Positions 16,890 to 26,343 of a stretch of DNA of 64,000 nucleotides are shown here, piece after piece. The position numbers and the translations under genes were made by a program. The DNA is from CALGYY01 sp963678485 (lineage in GTDB: Bacteria; Bacteroidota; Bacteroidia; Bacteroidales; CAIWKO01): positions 1,612,001-1,676,000 of the forward strand of contig OY782882.1 of NCBI GenBank assembly GCA_963678485.1. Reading direction: 5' to 3'. Positions within the stretch are counted from its first letter, which is position 1; the number at the start of each line of letters is the position of its first letter. The notes under the pieces were generated by a model that was given only the letters and a program-made list of their open reading frames with translations, was not told the DNA's origin and made no database searches.

Positions 16890-19718
16890 ATGAAGAAGGC
16901 TTTACTCCGACCTGTGATATTATGTGCAGTCGTTGTGCTCTATTTATGCACACCCACTTTTGCTCAACAAAAGCAATTTTCGCTTCCGGAAGGATGTACA
17001 AAAAATGATTACGTAAAAAATGTTATTATTTATAAAGTCTCCGAAAATGCCTTTGAAAAAGGCGTGTTGAATACCAATGCTGCAGCACAATTAAAAGCTG
17101 CATTTAGTTCACTTCAGGTTCAGGAAACATCGCAGATTTTCCCCAATCACAAAGCTCCCATTGCAAAGACAAATGCCGCAGGTCTTGCTCTCACTGACCT
17201 CAGTCGAATTTTTGAATGCACCTACAAATCGGAGTTGCCCATCGAAGAAGCTATTAATATTCTACTTGCAACGGGCACCCTTGAGTATGCACAGCCTAGG
17301 TACATCAATTATCCCATGTGGTTCAATCCTGCAGATCCCTTCAACACGAATCAATATCATCTTGGCAGAATGAAATTATTTGATGCTTGGGACATCGAAA
17401 AGGGAGACACGAATATTGTAATTGGCATTACAGACTGGGGCGTCAATCTGCTACATCCAGACCTTATAGGAAATATCAAATACAATCATGAGGATCCCAT
17501 TGATGGAATAGATAACGACAATGATGGTTACATTGACAACTATTATGGATGGGACATGGGATGCAATGATAACGACCCCACCGGCATTAGTGCTCACGGG
17601 ACCTTTGTGAGTGGGTGTTCCTCCGCAAGCACAAATAATGGAACCGGAGTCTCAGGCACAGGATTCAAGTGTAAATTTATTCACGTAAAAGTTGCTGATA
17701 ATAACAATAACGGAACCCGCTGCTATGAAGGCATTGTTTACGCAGCAGATCATGGATGTCGTGTTTTAAACTGTTCATGGGGCGGCACTTTTTATCAAGG
17801 ACCCTTTGGACAGGACATTATCAATTACGCAACCATTGACAAAAATGCTTTAGTAGTGGCCGCTGCAGGAAACACGCCTGCTTCGTTATGGTTTTTTCCT
17901 GCGTCATATGATTACGTCTTAAGTGTTGCAGGATCCACCAATGCTGATGTTAAATGGTCTGGGTCTACCTTTGGAACCAAGGTGGATGTTTGTGCTCCCG
18001 GAGAATTGGTGTGGACTACAGGGGGGGGTGGCACCTATGATTGCAGTTCGGGAACATCTTTCGCTTCTCCCTTGGTGGCAGGCGTTGCAGCACTTGTCTG
18101 GTCGCATTTTCCATCCTTATCCGCATTGCAACTAAGTGCAAAAATCAAGGCCAATTGCGATATCATCGACACTGTACCGGGAAACGGAGCCTATGCAGGA
18201 TTGCTAGGCGCAGGCCGTGTTAATGCATTCAGAGCGCTTACCGACAGCACTTCTTCATACGTAGAAATGTTGAACATTCAGCTTCAGGATTTAGATGGCG
18301 ACCAATTTTTTGAACGAAGCGATACATTGTCAGTTATCGGTGATTTTTACAACTTCCTCGAGCCTACGAGTTCCGCCTGTAAAGCAACACTTAAAGCAAC
18401 CTCAGCTTATGTCACAGTGGTCGATTCTGTTTTTCAGATTGGAGCATTGAACACCCTATCATCGGTTTCAAATACTGCAAACCCATTCTCTTTTAAGATA
18501 AGTCCTATAACTCCTGCAGGACAGATATTGACCTTGCGTATCAGTATCACAGATTCTACAGGAAAAAGTTTCCAATACATCACACTAACCGCAAACAGCG
18601 ATTTTCTAACGATGGATACCAATGACATCGCAGTAACGCTCACCAGCAATGGTATTATTGGCTACAATAATGGCAATACCACACAGGGTGTTGGATTCAC
18701 TTATAATCATGGCGTTTCACTGATTAGTACTGCCGGTTTCATAGCAGGGATTTCTCCTTCGCAGGTCTCCGATGCGCTCCCCGGCTTTGATGGTTCAATA
18801 GATAAAGATTTTGTTTCTCTCGATCAGGTGCGAAAATTCACCACAAATCCTGCGGCCGACTTTGTTGCTCAGGGTTTTTATTCCGACTCGATTGCTGTGG
18901 GGCGCATGAATCTTAGGGTAAAACACACCACGCTTGGATGGGATGAGGTAGGTAAGGAAAAGTTCATCATTCAAAAATACACCCTCTTTAACGATAGCAC
19001 TGCAAGTCTTGCAGATCTTCATGCCGGAATCTTTTTCGATTGGGACATTTCGAATAGTATGGGAAATACAGCGGCTTGGGACGATCAGCGCAAGTTAAGT
19101 TATGTTTTTCCTTATGGAGGAGGAACCTATGTTGGCACAAAACTTTTGTCTTCCGGCGGAAGTTTTCATTATGCGTTCGATAATGACGGCACCAATGGTA
19201 GCATCAAGATTTCGGATGGCTTTACTGGTCTTGAAAAATATGTGACTCTTAAATCCAACCGCAGTGATGCCGGAAATTTTGTTAATGGTAATGATGTTTC
19301 CACCATGCTAAGTTATGGCCCTTTGCTTATTCTCCCTGGAGATTCTGCAGAAATAGCCTTTGCAATCCTTGTTGCAGACCATCTTAATGATTTGCAATTG
19401 GCTGCCGATGAAGCACAGAGCACATTTGACGCTCTATCACAGATTACAAGCCCAATTCCACAAGGCCAGCAAATAGCAGTTTACCCAAACCCATGCACCA
19501 ATAGTATCACGGTTGATATATTGTTATCTTCTCCCGACTGTCCGAAGATTACCATCATGGATCAGACTGGAAGAATCGTCTTTTCTCAAGTAAACGTAGG
19601 TCTAGTTTCCGGAAAAGCACGTTACGAAATACCTACTTTTTCACTTGATCCGGGACTTTATTTCATTGAGGTAAGAACCTCCGAAAATGTTTTTGCAAAA
19701 AAAATGTTAAAATTCTAG
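16890..19718 (+). CDS. Secreted subtilisin-like (S8) peptidase with T9SS type A sorting domain
   Basis: The 942-residue protein has a signal peptide ending near TFAQ and a prodomain-like region to about residue 140. The catalytic domain carries Asp182 (GITDWGVNLLHPDL), His236 (SAHGTFVSGCSS), oxyanion Asn328 (AAAGN) and Ser390 (SSGTSFASPLVAGVAAL), so it should be active. The stretch DGIDNDNDGYIDN looks calcium-binding. A long middle of beta-rich sequence leads to a C-terminal domain (VYPNPCTNSITVDI, LDPGLYFIEVRT, KKMLKF) typical of T9SS cargo that is exported and attached to the surface. Bases 18021-18028 are a run of eight G. A possible -7 box TATCTTCG lies at 16867-16874. Confidence 0.93.
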   Translation: MKKALLRPVILCAVVVLYLCTPTFAQQKQFSLPEGCTKNDYVKNVIIYKVSENAFEKGVLNTNAAAQLKAAFSSLQVQETSQIFPNHKAPIAKTNAAGLALTDLSRIFECTYKSELPIEEAINILLATGTLEYAQPRYINYPMWFNPADPFNTNQYHLGRMKLFDAWDIEKGDTNIVIGITDWGVNLLHPDLIGNIKYNHEDPIDGIDNDNDGYIDNYYGWDMGCNDNDPTGISAHGTFVSGCSSASTNNGTGVSGTGFKCKFIHVKVADNNNNGTRCYEGIVYAADHGCRVLNCSWGGTFYQGPFGQDIINYATIDKNALVVAAAGNTPASLWFFPASYDYVLSVAGSTNADVKWSGSTFGTKVDVCAPGELVWTTGGGGTYDCSSGTSFASPLVAGVAALVWSHFPSLSALQLSAKIKANCDIIDTVPGNGAYAGLLGAGRVNAFRALTDSTSSYVEMLNIQLQDLDGDQFFERSDTLSVIGDFYNFLEPTSSACKATLKATSAYVTVVDSVFQIGALNTLSSVSNTANPFSFKISPITPAGQILTLRISITDSTGKSFQYITLTANSDFLTMDTNDIAVTLTSNGIIGYNNGNTTQGVGFTYNHGVSLISTAGFIAGISPSQVSDALPGFDGSIDKDFVSLDQVRKFTTNPAADFVAQGFYSDSIAVGRMNLRVKHTTLGWDEVGKEKFIIQKYTLFNDSTASLADLHAGIFFDWDISNSMGNTAAWDDQRKLSYVFPYGGGTYVGTKLLSSGGSFHYAFDNDGTNGSIKISDGFTGLEKYVTLKSNRSDAGNFVNGNDVSTMLSYGPLLILPGDSAEIAFAILVADHLNDLQLAADEAQSTFDALSQITSPIPQGQQIAVYPNPCTNSITVDILLSSPDCPKITIMDQTGRIVFSQVNVGLVSGKARYEIPTFSLDPGLYFIEVRTSENVFAKKMLKF

Positions 19719-19719
19719 G

Positions 19720-19747
19720 TTTGTTTGTGTTAATATTTGTATTTTTG
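19720..19747 (+). promoter_or_regulatory. Promoter of the small lipoprotein gene
   Basis: TTTG at 19720-19723 (and again at 19724-19727) precedes TATTTTTG at 19740-19747. The start codon is at 19780. The boxes begin right after the peptidase stop codon. Confidence 0.55.
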
Positions 19748-19779
19748 CACCACCTAAACCAAACAAATCTATTGTAAAA

Positions 19780-19938
19780 ATGAAAAAAGCTTCCCGCAAC
19801 AGCTCAACGAAAGTTTCTAAAGTGTTCTCTATCATTGCATTAGTTGCTATTGTTATTTCAATAGTTGGTTGCGCCAGTCCTCGTTGTGGATATATGAAAT
19901 GTTATAACAGGGATGTTCGCATGGGTATTGCCCGTTAA
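19780..19938 (+). CDS. Small (52-residue) lipoprotein
   Basis: A short gene starts with MKKASRNSST, has a hydrophobic helix (VFSIIALVAIVISIVG) and a cysteine at residue 31 in the sequence IVGCASPRCGY, which fits a lipoprotein signal. The mature peptide is only about 22 residues and ends MGIAR. It contains two further cysteines and several basic residues. It has its own promoter upstream and a strong terminator downstream (20045-20076), which argues that it is a real, independently expressed gene. I do not recognise a family and its function is unknown. Without the promoter and terminator evidence it would be easy to overlook. Confidence 0.7.
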   Translation: MKKASRNSSTKVSKVFSIIALVAIVISIVGCASPRCGYMKCYNRDVRMGIAR

Positions 19939-20044
19939 TTTTTTCTTAATTTATCATTAATTTCAAATTTGATCATACGTCGTTTCTTATGAAATGACTT
20001 TGATATATTGCTGATTGTTTTCGTATTTTTTGATTGAATGGTTG

Positions 20045-20076
20045 AGCGTGCACCTGATCCGTGCACGCTTTTTTTT
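20045..20076 (+). terminator. Rho-independent terminator after the small lipoprotein
   Basis: AGCGTGCAC (20045-20053) pairs perfectly with GTGCACGCT (20061-20069) across a seven-base loop and is followed by eight Ts. Confidence 0.88.
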
Positions 20077-20274
20077 GCATCCGAAATACTGTTGAGATTG
20101 GTCAATTTGCGATGCTTTAAATTGATCTCTATGGAATTCTCCGTTTTTCCTTCCTGCGGTAAATAGCTCAACATCTGCATAAATTCACAATAAATAGATT
20201 ATCCGGCAACATAACTAACATACCACTGTTAAGAAACAACTACATTAAACATAGTTTACAAAACAATTTCTGAT

Positions 20275-20282
20275 TAATTTTG
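20275..20282 (+). promoter_or_regulatory. -7 promoter box just upstream of the DUF3352-like gene
   Basis: TAATTTTG ends four bases before the ATG at 20287, so the transcript probably starts at or beside the start codon. Near the -33 position there is TTTA (20255-20258) rather than TTTG. Confidence 0.45.
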
Positions 20283-20286
20283 AAGA

Positions 20287-23055
20287 ATGTGGATAAGCCG
20301 CGTCAAATCCTTTTTTCAAAAGAATAAAAAGCCAATTCTTCTGAGTTTGCTGCTTGTATGTGTCGGCGCACTCGCTTGGATGACGATTATCTTCGTTCAC
20401 CGTTTAAAGGAGCCCGTTATTCCAGCATCACAAGCAATCCCAAATGATGTGGCCTGGTATATCGAATTCAAAGATGCTCAACAATGCTGGGAAAAGATAC
20501 GCTCTGGCAATGAGCTCGCAGACGAACTCCGCAATTTTCCTTACTTTGCCTCACTGTTTTCGAATATTGGTAAAATCGACAGCATCATCCTTTTGAATAA
20601 TGCAATTAACGACATTATAAAAGGACAGGGACTTACAATTTGTTGCAGATACACACCCAATGCACCAGAGTATCTATTTCTTATGAACCTTCCCGACGCG
20701 CATCAGGAAGAATTGATTCACGATTTCATTAAAACTAGCTGGGACAACCAACTCACACTTCAGGAAACTGAGGAAAATGGGGTGATATTGATGCATGTCA
20801 AAATGAATAATGGAAGTGAATATGCACTCAGCGTGACATCCGGAATATTTATGTTGAGTACTTCCAATGATTTTTTAGATGCCGCTTTAAAAACGTTAAA
20901 AGCAGGCAATGGCTTGATGACAATGCCCTCGTTTACCAGAGTAAAGCAAACAATGGGAAGCAAAGTAGATGCGAATGTTTGTTTGAATTTAAAACAACTG
21001 GGACGACGCCTCGGTCCATATATCAGTGAGAATCATCAGGACGTAACTACGCTGCTGAATTCCTTTGGTATCTGGTCGGGCATGGATATGATTATTCGAA
21101 AAGATGAAGTTCTTTTGAGTGGATATATGTCGGCGGAAAAGAAGAATTATCTTGACATTTTTCGCGGCGAGCAAGGACAAAAGATGACATTACCGTCACA
21201 CATCCCTTACAATACTGCAGTAATGCTATATTTCGGAGCCACTAATCTTCAAACGATTATTGAGAGGCAGCAATCCTACAGAACATCAACCTTTGGCAAT
21301 CCAACTCCTACGATTGAAAATCTTGAACAGCAACATCAATGCGATCTTCACGATGAATTCTTTTCATGGATGGGTTCTGAAATGGCGTTGGTAATTACTG
21401 AATCGCCTTCAGCCTCGTTTCGCTCTAATGCTTATATGGTTTTTAGTGCAAATACGCGCAAAGCAGAAAAAATTCTTACCGAAATATCAGTTGCTGCGGA
21501 GGATCTTCCAGCAACCAATGCGGATGAAGAAAAACTTGCGATACGACAGATTACCATCCCTGAGCTATTCCCAACGTTGTTCGGTTCCGCGTTTTCATAT
21601 GTAAGCGGGAACTATTATATCATAACTGATGAATGCGTTATTTTTGGCAATACACCTCTTTCGCTTAAGAATTATCTTTCGTCGCGTCTTTCAGGAAAAA
21701 CACTAAGCACAAATGAGAACTACAAGGCATTTGCTGATAACGTTTCTGAGCAATCAAGCTTGTGCTTGTACGTAAACATTCGTAAATCCGCTGAATTGAT
21801 TAAACCTGTGCTGAGTGCAGAATTAGAAAAAACACTTGATGTTCTTACACCTCAGCTTAGAAATTTTCAGGCATTCGCCATTCAAATCACACCTGAAAAA
21901 GACCTTTTCTATACCAATGTTTACCTCAAATACAATCCATCCTACAAGGACGAAAACCCCGCTGTTTGGGAAACAGCGGTTGATAGTACCGTAATCTTTC
22001 CACCCATTTTTGTTGTAAATGCTGCTGATAGCCATTCATATGTTGTTATTGTTGATCAACTGAACCACTTATACCTGATAGATGCAATGGGAAGAATCTG
22101 CTGGACATATAAAGCCAGTGAACCCATTCTTGGACAAGTTCAAGTAATTGAAAAAAGCCAATCACGCGAAACTCAACTACTGTTCAACACCCAGCATCAA
22201 TTGGTTCTATTAGACATGCAAGGAAAATTCGCAAAGAACTTTCCCGTTGTAACTCGCTTTCCGGCAAACTCAGCTGTTACCGCCATTGATTATGATCATA
22301 AAGGCGATTATCGATTGTTTTGGGTGAGTGACGATCATAAACTTTCGAACTTTTCACTTTCCGGAAAGCCAACTACAGGCTGGGTTCCCCCGTCGATTGG
22401 CGCATATGTCAATAAAGAAATTTCACATGTCCGACTATTTGAAAAGGATTATATTATTGTCACCGATGTCAATGGTATCTGCCATTTTTACGATCGCAAA
22501 GGTCGTCCCGCATTTAATCCTCCTTCAACGGAATTCATCCGTGCAAACAACTCGACGTTCTTTGTTTTTGAGGATGCCAAACGCTCTCGCATTATTACCA
22601 CTGATCGCAAAGGACGGATTATCCGCATTGCGCCTGACGGAAATTGGGAATCAATCAATCTCAAAGAATTTTCACCAGAACATACATTCAGATATGATGA
22701 TTTTGATGGCAACGAAATAAAAGATTACATCTATATAGATTCAAATTCTGTAACGGTTTTTGATGTCAATAAGCACAACATTTTTGAGTTGGAATTTCCA
22801 GCCGTGTTGCAACCAGCATTGATTAAAGTTAAGCTAGCTGACAACGTTGTTTATTTTGGCACCGTAAGTAAAGACACCAAACAATTGTTTCTCTTCAACA
22901 AGGAAGGCTGGTCTGCGATGAACAAATTTCTGATTGGCTCCATCGCCTTCAGTGCAGGTAACCTAGATCAAAGCGGCTTTGTTTCGCTGATTACTGCAGA
23001 TAACAATAAAGTATTCGACTATTATCTTACAGATTCCTCGGTGCAACCTTATTAA
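20287..23055 (+). CDS. Membrane-anchored DUF3352-like protein with C-terminal beta-propeller-like region
   Basis: The 922-residue protein has one N-terminal membrane helix (about residues 18-38) after a basic tail, so most of it should lie in the periplasm. The first ~550 residues are related to the protein at 37180-39516. Both have IPND(V/A) right after the helix, a D(E/D)FFSW(M/I)G(S/N)E core, and a region of the form (V/I)FGNTPLSLKNYLSS or VFSNSPSCLMDVID. This resembles DUF3352-type proteins, whose function is not known. From about residue 590 the sequence changes to repeated short strands (DQLNHLYLIDAMGRICWTY, CHFYDRKGRPAFNP, ITTDRKGRIIRIAPDG) like a beta-propeller. No enzyme motif is seen. 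The next gene has its own promoter. Confidence 0.7.
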   Translation: MWISRVKSFFQKNKKPILLSLLLVCVGALAWMTIIFVHRLKEPVIPASQAIPNDVAWYIEFKDAQQCWEKIRSGNELADELRNFPYFASLFSNIGKIDSIILLNNAINDIIKGQGLTICCRYTPNAPEYLFLMNLPDAHQEELIHDFIKTSWDNQLTLQETEENGVILMHVKMNNGSEYALSVTSGIFMLSTSNDFLDAALKTLKAGNGLMTMPSFTRVKQTMGSKVDANVCLNLKQLGRRLGPYISENHQDVTTLLNSFGIWSGMDMIIRKDEVLLSGYMSAEKKNYLDIFRGEQGQKMTLPSHIPYNTAVMLYFGATNLQTIIERQQSYRTSTFGNPTPTIENLEQQHQCDLHDEFFSWMGSEMALVITESPSASFRSNAYMVFSANTRKAEKILTEISVAAEDLPATNADEEKLAIRQITIPELFPTLFGSAFSYVSGNYYIITDECVIFGNTPLSLKNYLSSRLSGKTLSTNENYKAFADNVSEQSSLCLYVNIRKSAELIKPVLSAELEKTLDVLTPQLRNFQAFAIQITPEKDLFYTNVYLKYNPSYKDENPAVWETAVDSTVIFPPIFVVNAADSHSYVVIVDQLNHLYLIDAMGRICWTYKASEPILGQVQVIEKSQSRETQLLFNTQHQLVLLDMQGKFAKNFPVVTRFPANSAVTAIDYDHKGDYRLFWVSDDHKLSNFSLSGKPTTGWVPPSIGAYVNKEISHVRLFEKDYIIVTDVNGICHFYDRKGRPAFNPPSTEFIRANNSTFFVFEDAKRSRIITTDRKGRIIRIAPDGNWESINLKEFSPEHTFRYDDFDGNEIKDYIYIDSNSVTVFDVNKHNIFELEFPAVLQPALIKVKLADNVVYFGTVSKDTKQLFLFNKEGWSAMNKFLIGSIAFSAGNLDQSGFVSLITADNNKVFDYYLTDSSVQPY

Positions 23056-23131
23056 GCAAAACAAAGTCCTTCTAAAAATCGAGCCTGTGCCGATTATATC
23101 AAATTCCTCTTTCAAAATAAAGAAAATAGTG

Positions 23132-23139
23132 TATTTTTG
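23132..23139 (+). promoter_or_regulatory. -7 promoter box for the 23164 lipoprotein
   Basis: TATTTTTG ends 24 bases before the ATG at 23164. A frame start at 23137 would overlap the box and is therefore unlikely. Confidence 0.5.
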
Positions 23140-23163
23140 CTTATCAAGTTTAATTTTCTGCCC

Positions 23164-24834
23164 ATGAAACCATTTCAACCTCTGAGAACTTCCGGACGGA
23201 TCCGTAATCTAGCGTTGATCCTTCTGCTTTTTTCATTTACATTTTCAATTGTAATGACCGGATGCTGGAAAGACCGCTTCGACCTCAACAATGTGTCGAC
23301 ACCGGAAAGTTGGAACCCGGATGTTTGTGCACCATTGGTGCATTCGAACCTCACAATGAAAGACATCCTTAACGACTATGACCACAATAATCTATTTGTG
23401 GAAGATGCCACAGGGTTTCTTTTTTTGGTTTATTGGAATCGGGTGTATTCAAGATCTGCAGCAGAAATGCTTGCCATACCAGATCAAAACGTAAACACAA
23501 GTTTCCCTTTTAGTGTGGTCGGGGCATTACCTTTTGGTCTGGACGTAACAGCAGCACCATATACAAAGACGTATTCGTTTACCATGCCTAACAACGAGGT
23601 GCTCGATCGTGCAATTCTCAATGAAAATCTTGCTGGGGTTGTTGGAGGTAATTTGGTGTTTCAGGCAACATCAAACTTAAATCATGACGCTACCATTAAC
23701 ATCTCTATTCCTTCAGCAAAGTTGAATGGTGTGCCTTTTAATAGAAACATTGAGTACACTCAGGGCAATCCATTAAATGAAACCATTGATCTTTCAGGAT
23801 ATGAAATAACCTTTAACAACACCTTCCCGAATGTCAATGCGATTGATATTACATATACAGTAACAGTCCATGGATCAGGCGCAGCAAACAATTCTCCCTA
23901 CAATTTTAACCTGAACGAATCCTTCCAAATTCTTTCGTTTCACGCATTGTATGGCGATTTCAAACAGAGCACCTTTACCTTACCCAACGACTCTGTTAAA
24001 CTAAGAATTTTCGATAATAACATCTATGGCCTGATTGATTTTGAAAATCCCTATCTGCATCTGTACGCGTATAATTCTATGGGAATTCCATTGTCGCTAA
24101 CCATGAGTAATTTCAGAGCATCTTCAGCGGTTAATGCCCCGTATACAGTTGTAGTGAACAATTATCCTTCGCCTTGGTACATTAGTGCTCCAACCCTCGC
24201 TCAGATTGGGCAAACTGCAACAACCACTTTTACTCTCGACAAGACCAACAGCAATGTTAAAGATGCAATCAACCTGTCGCCTCAATGGTTTGTTGTTGAT
24301 GTAAGCGGGCAGACCAACCCTGCAGGTGGAGCCTCAAGTAATTTTGTAATCGACACGAACCGCTTGGCTGTGGATGTTAAGGTTGAACTCCCCTTGTACG
24401 GTAAAGCCTGGGATTTCAGGCTTTCCGACACTATTGATTTTGAATTTGGTCAGGATGCCGATATGAGTATGGTTGAGTATATGTCATTCCGAGTTAATAC
24501 TCTTAATGGATTCCCGGTGGACGGAACAATGCAGGTTTATTTTCTCGATGGTGCAAATAATATTTTGGACTCCTTGTTAATTCCATCACAACAAGTCATT
24601 GCAGCCGCACCTGTTGGTCCTGGTCCCGATTATCGCGTTACCAGTACCGTCCCTGCCCGAGTGGAGGCTACCATTGAACAAGCCCGGCTACTGAACATGG
24701 AACCTACAAAAAAAATTGTGGTCTTAGCACGGCTTGCAACACTCTCGAATGGAACAGAAATCGTAAAGATCTATTCAGACTACTCTCTTGACGTCCGTTT
24801 GGGTGCAAGAGCTAAATTCAATGTCAATTTCTAA
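23164..24834 (+). CDS. Large hypothetical lipoprotein
   Basis: Read from the ATG at 23164, the 556-residue product begins MKPFQPLRTSGRIRN, followed by a hydrophobic helix and a cysteine in VMTGCWKD, so it should be a lipoprotein. The rest is rich in Asn, Thr and Val with many predicted beta strands (for example INISIPSAKLNGVPFNRN and ITYTVTVHGSG), like surface or periplasmic beta-sandwich proteins. I recognise no family. It lies 18 bases before the DUF5723 barrel gene on the same strand, so the two are probably made together and may function together at the outer membrane. Confidence 0.7.
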   Translation: MKPFQPLRTSGRIRNLALILLLFSFTFSIVMTGCWKDRFDLNNVSTPESWNPDVCAPLVHSNLTMKDILNDYDHNNLFVEDATGFLFLVYWNRVYSRSAAEMLAIPDQNVNTSFPFSVVGALPFGLDVTAAPYTKTYSFTMPNNEVLDRAILNENLAGVVGGNLVFQATSNLNHDATINISIPSAKLNGVPFNRNIEYTQGNPLNETIDLSGYEITFNNTFPNVNAIDITYTVTVHGSGAANNSPYNFNLNESFQILSFHALYGDFKQSTFTLPNDSVKLRIFDNNIYGLIDFENPYLHLYAYNSMGIPLSLTMSNFRASSAVNAPYTVVVNNYPSPWYISAPTLAQIGQTATTTFTLDKTNSNVKDAINLSPQWFVVDVSGQTNPAGGASSNFVIDTNRLAVDVKVELPLYGKAWDFRLSDTIDFEFGQDADMSMVEYMSFRVNTLNGFPVDGTMQVYFLDGANNILDSLLIPSQQVIAAAPVGPGPDYRVTSTVPARVEATIEQARLLNMEPTKKIVVLARLATLSNGTEIVKIYSDYSLDVRLGARAKFNVNF

Positions 24835-24852
24835 CCTTGGAATTCAGAAAAT

Positions 24853-26286
24853 ATGAAAAGATCAAATATTAGCCGACTGATATTATGTTCTATCCTTATG
24901 CTTTTCATGGCGAGGCCTGCGTTTTCGCAATACGATCTCACGATCTATCCTATGCAAAGCATTCCTCAGAGCAATTACAATAATCCTGCTCTGGTGCCCG
25001 ATTGCAAAATCCATATAGGCATTTTGCCTATTGGCCTTCCCGTTCTTCCTTCCTTATACTTTGGTGCTGGCAACAGCGGGTTTGCATACAACAACGCTAT
25101 TCATCAGGTGCGTGTTGATTCTTCTTACATCGATTTAGAAAATGTAATTGATAAGCTTGGTAAAAAGAATTATCTGACCGCTAAGATGCAGATGGAGCTT
25201 TTATCTTTTGGTTTTAAAATTAAGCGTACCCATTATGTTAGCCTAGGCATTTACGAGAAAACATCAATGCGCTTATGCTATCCCAAAGATCTGATTTCGA
25301 TGGCCTGGTACGGAAACAGTCAATTTATTGGCAAAGAAGCATCCTTTAATGGTATTGGGTTGGACTGGATACATTATCGCGAACTTGCGCTGGGGTATTC
25401 TAATCAAATTGACGATAAATGGACCATTGGAGGACGTGCAAAACTACTGTTTGGAATGAGTAATGTGTGGACTAAGAAAACTAAGGCCACTCTTGGAATA
25501 AATGAAGAATATTACGACTTCACTGCCAACTCACAACTTAACATTAATGCGGCGGCCACTGATGAATTGGTTCGTTTTCTTGAAGACACATCAAGTAGCA
25601 AGAACTTTAGCAATGATGTGTCGATCCAAAATTATATTTTCAATACAAAAAATCTTGGTGGCGCCATTGATTTTGGCATCAATTATCGCTTAAATGACAA
25701 GTTTAGCTTTGCTGCAAGTGTGGTGGATCTTGGATATATCAAATGGAAAGACGGTGCACGAAATTACGTCAGTCCTGATACCGCATTTGTATTTGAGGGT
25801 TTGGATATTAATGACTGGCTAAGAAAGGATGATTCTACAACCAATGCCGACGTCCTTGGAAACCTTATCGATTCCGTTTCGAGAATATATAAGCTGGATA
25901 CGACTTACAACGCATATTGGGCTCCATTGAATCCGGTAGTTTATGTAAGTGCATTCTATACTCCCAGCGAACGTGACAAAATTAGCATACTTGGTCGCAT
26001 GGAAATCTACAAAGGCACCGTACATCCCGCATTCACGTTGGGGTATTACAGAAAGTTCGGCAAAGCCCTGAGTGTAGCCATCAATTACTCCTACTATAAT
26101 CGTAGCTGGCTCAACATAGGATTTGGCGCTGCCTTGAAATTCGGGCCTTTCCAATTCTTCCTCACAACGGATAACATATTTAGCGGCGCAATGCCCTATG
26201 CCATCCGTAATGTGAATATTCACTTTGGTGCAAACCTGATCTTCTATCAAAAGAACTATTATCCATTGCTTAGCAGCGGCAAATAG
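24853..26286 (+). CDS. DUF5723 family outer-membrane protein
   Basis: The 477-residue protein has a signal peptide (MKRSNISRLILCSILMLFM, cleaved near PAFSQ) and mature sequence typical of DUF5723, a Bacteroidota family of predicted outer-membrane barrels. Landmarks are the early MQSIPQSNYNNPALVPDCKI, then strand-like segments such as GGAIDFGINYRLNDKFSFAA and FTLGYYRKFGKALSVAINYS. Family function is unknown, though the fold resembles transport barrels. It follows the large lipoprotein with an 18-base gap and is followed by a new promoter at 26299-26327. Confidence 0.82.
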   Translation: MKRSNISRLILCSILMLFMARPAFSQYDLTIYPMQSIPQSNYNNPALVPDCKIHIGILPIGLPVLPSLYFGAGNSGFAYNNAIHQVRVDSSYIDLENVIDKLGKKNYLTAKMQMELLSFGFKIKRTHYVSLGIYEKTSMRLCYPKDLISMAWYGNSQFIGKEASFNGIGLDWIHYRELALGYSNQIDDKWTIGGRAKLLFGMSNVWTKKTKATLGINEEYYDFTANSQLNINAAATDELVRFLEDTSSSKNFSNDVSIQNYIFNTKNLGGAIDFGINYRLNDKFSFAASVVDLGYIKWKDGARNYVSPDTAFVFEGLDINDWLRKDDSTTNADVLGNLIDSVSRIYKLDTTYNAYWAPLNPVVYVSAFYTPSERDKISILGRMEIYKGTVHPAFTLGYYRKFGKALSVAINYSYYNRSWLNIGFGAALKFGPFQFFLTTDNIFSGAMPYAIRNVNIHFGANLIFYQKNYYPLLSSGK

Positions 26287-26298
26287 GCACTACCCTTT

Positions 26299-26327
26299 TT
26301 TGAGATTAGGATTTTTGCCTATCTTTG
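26299..26327 (+). promoter_or_regulatory. Promoter of the lptE operon
   Basis: TTTG at 26299-26302 and TATCTTTG at 26320-26327 are 17 bases apart and precede the ATG at 26344. This probably drives lptE, the TPR-like gene and secG, which end at the terminator at 28251-28290. Confidence 0.65.
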
Positions 26328-26343
26328 TATACATTTTTCTGTA

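Larger units (their letters stand above)
19939..20286. other. Intergenic stretch with one terminator, otherwise empty
   Basis: Apart from the hairpin at 20045-20076 and a -7 box at 20275-20282, this AT-rich gap shows no convincing gene or RNA. An 81-codon minus-strand frame across it is lysine- and serine-rich without family resemblance. Confidence 0.5.

Noticed and set aside
19935..20180. 81-codon frame on the minus strand
   Set aside because: Crosses a strong plus-strand terminator, is biased to Lys/Ser and has no family resemblance or start signal.
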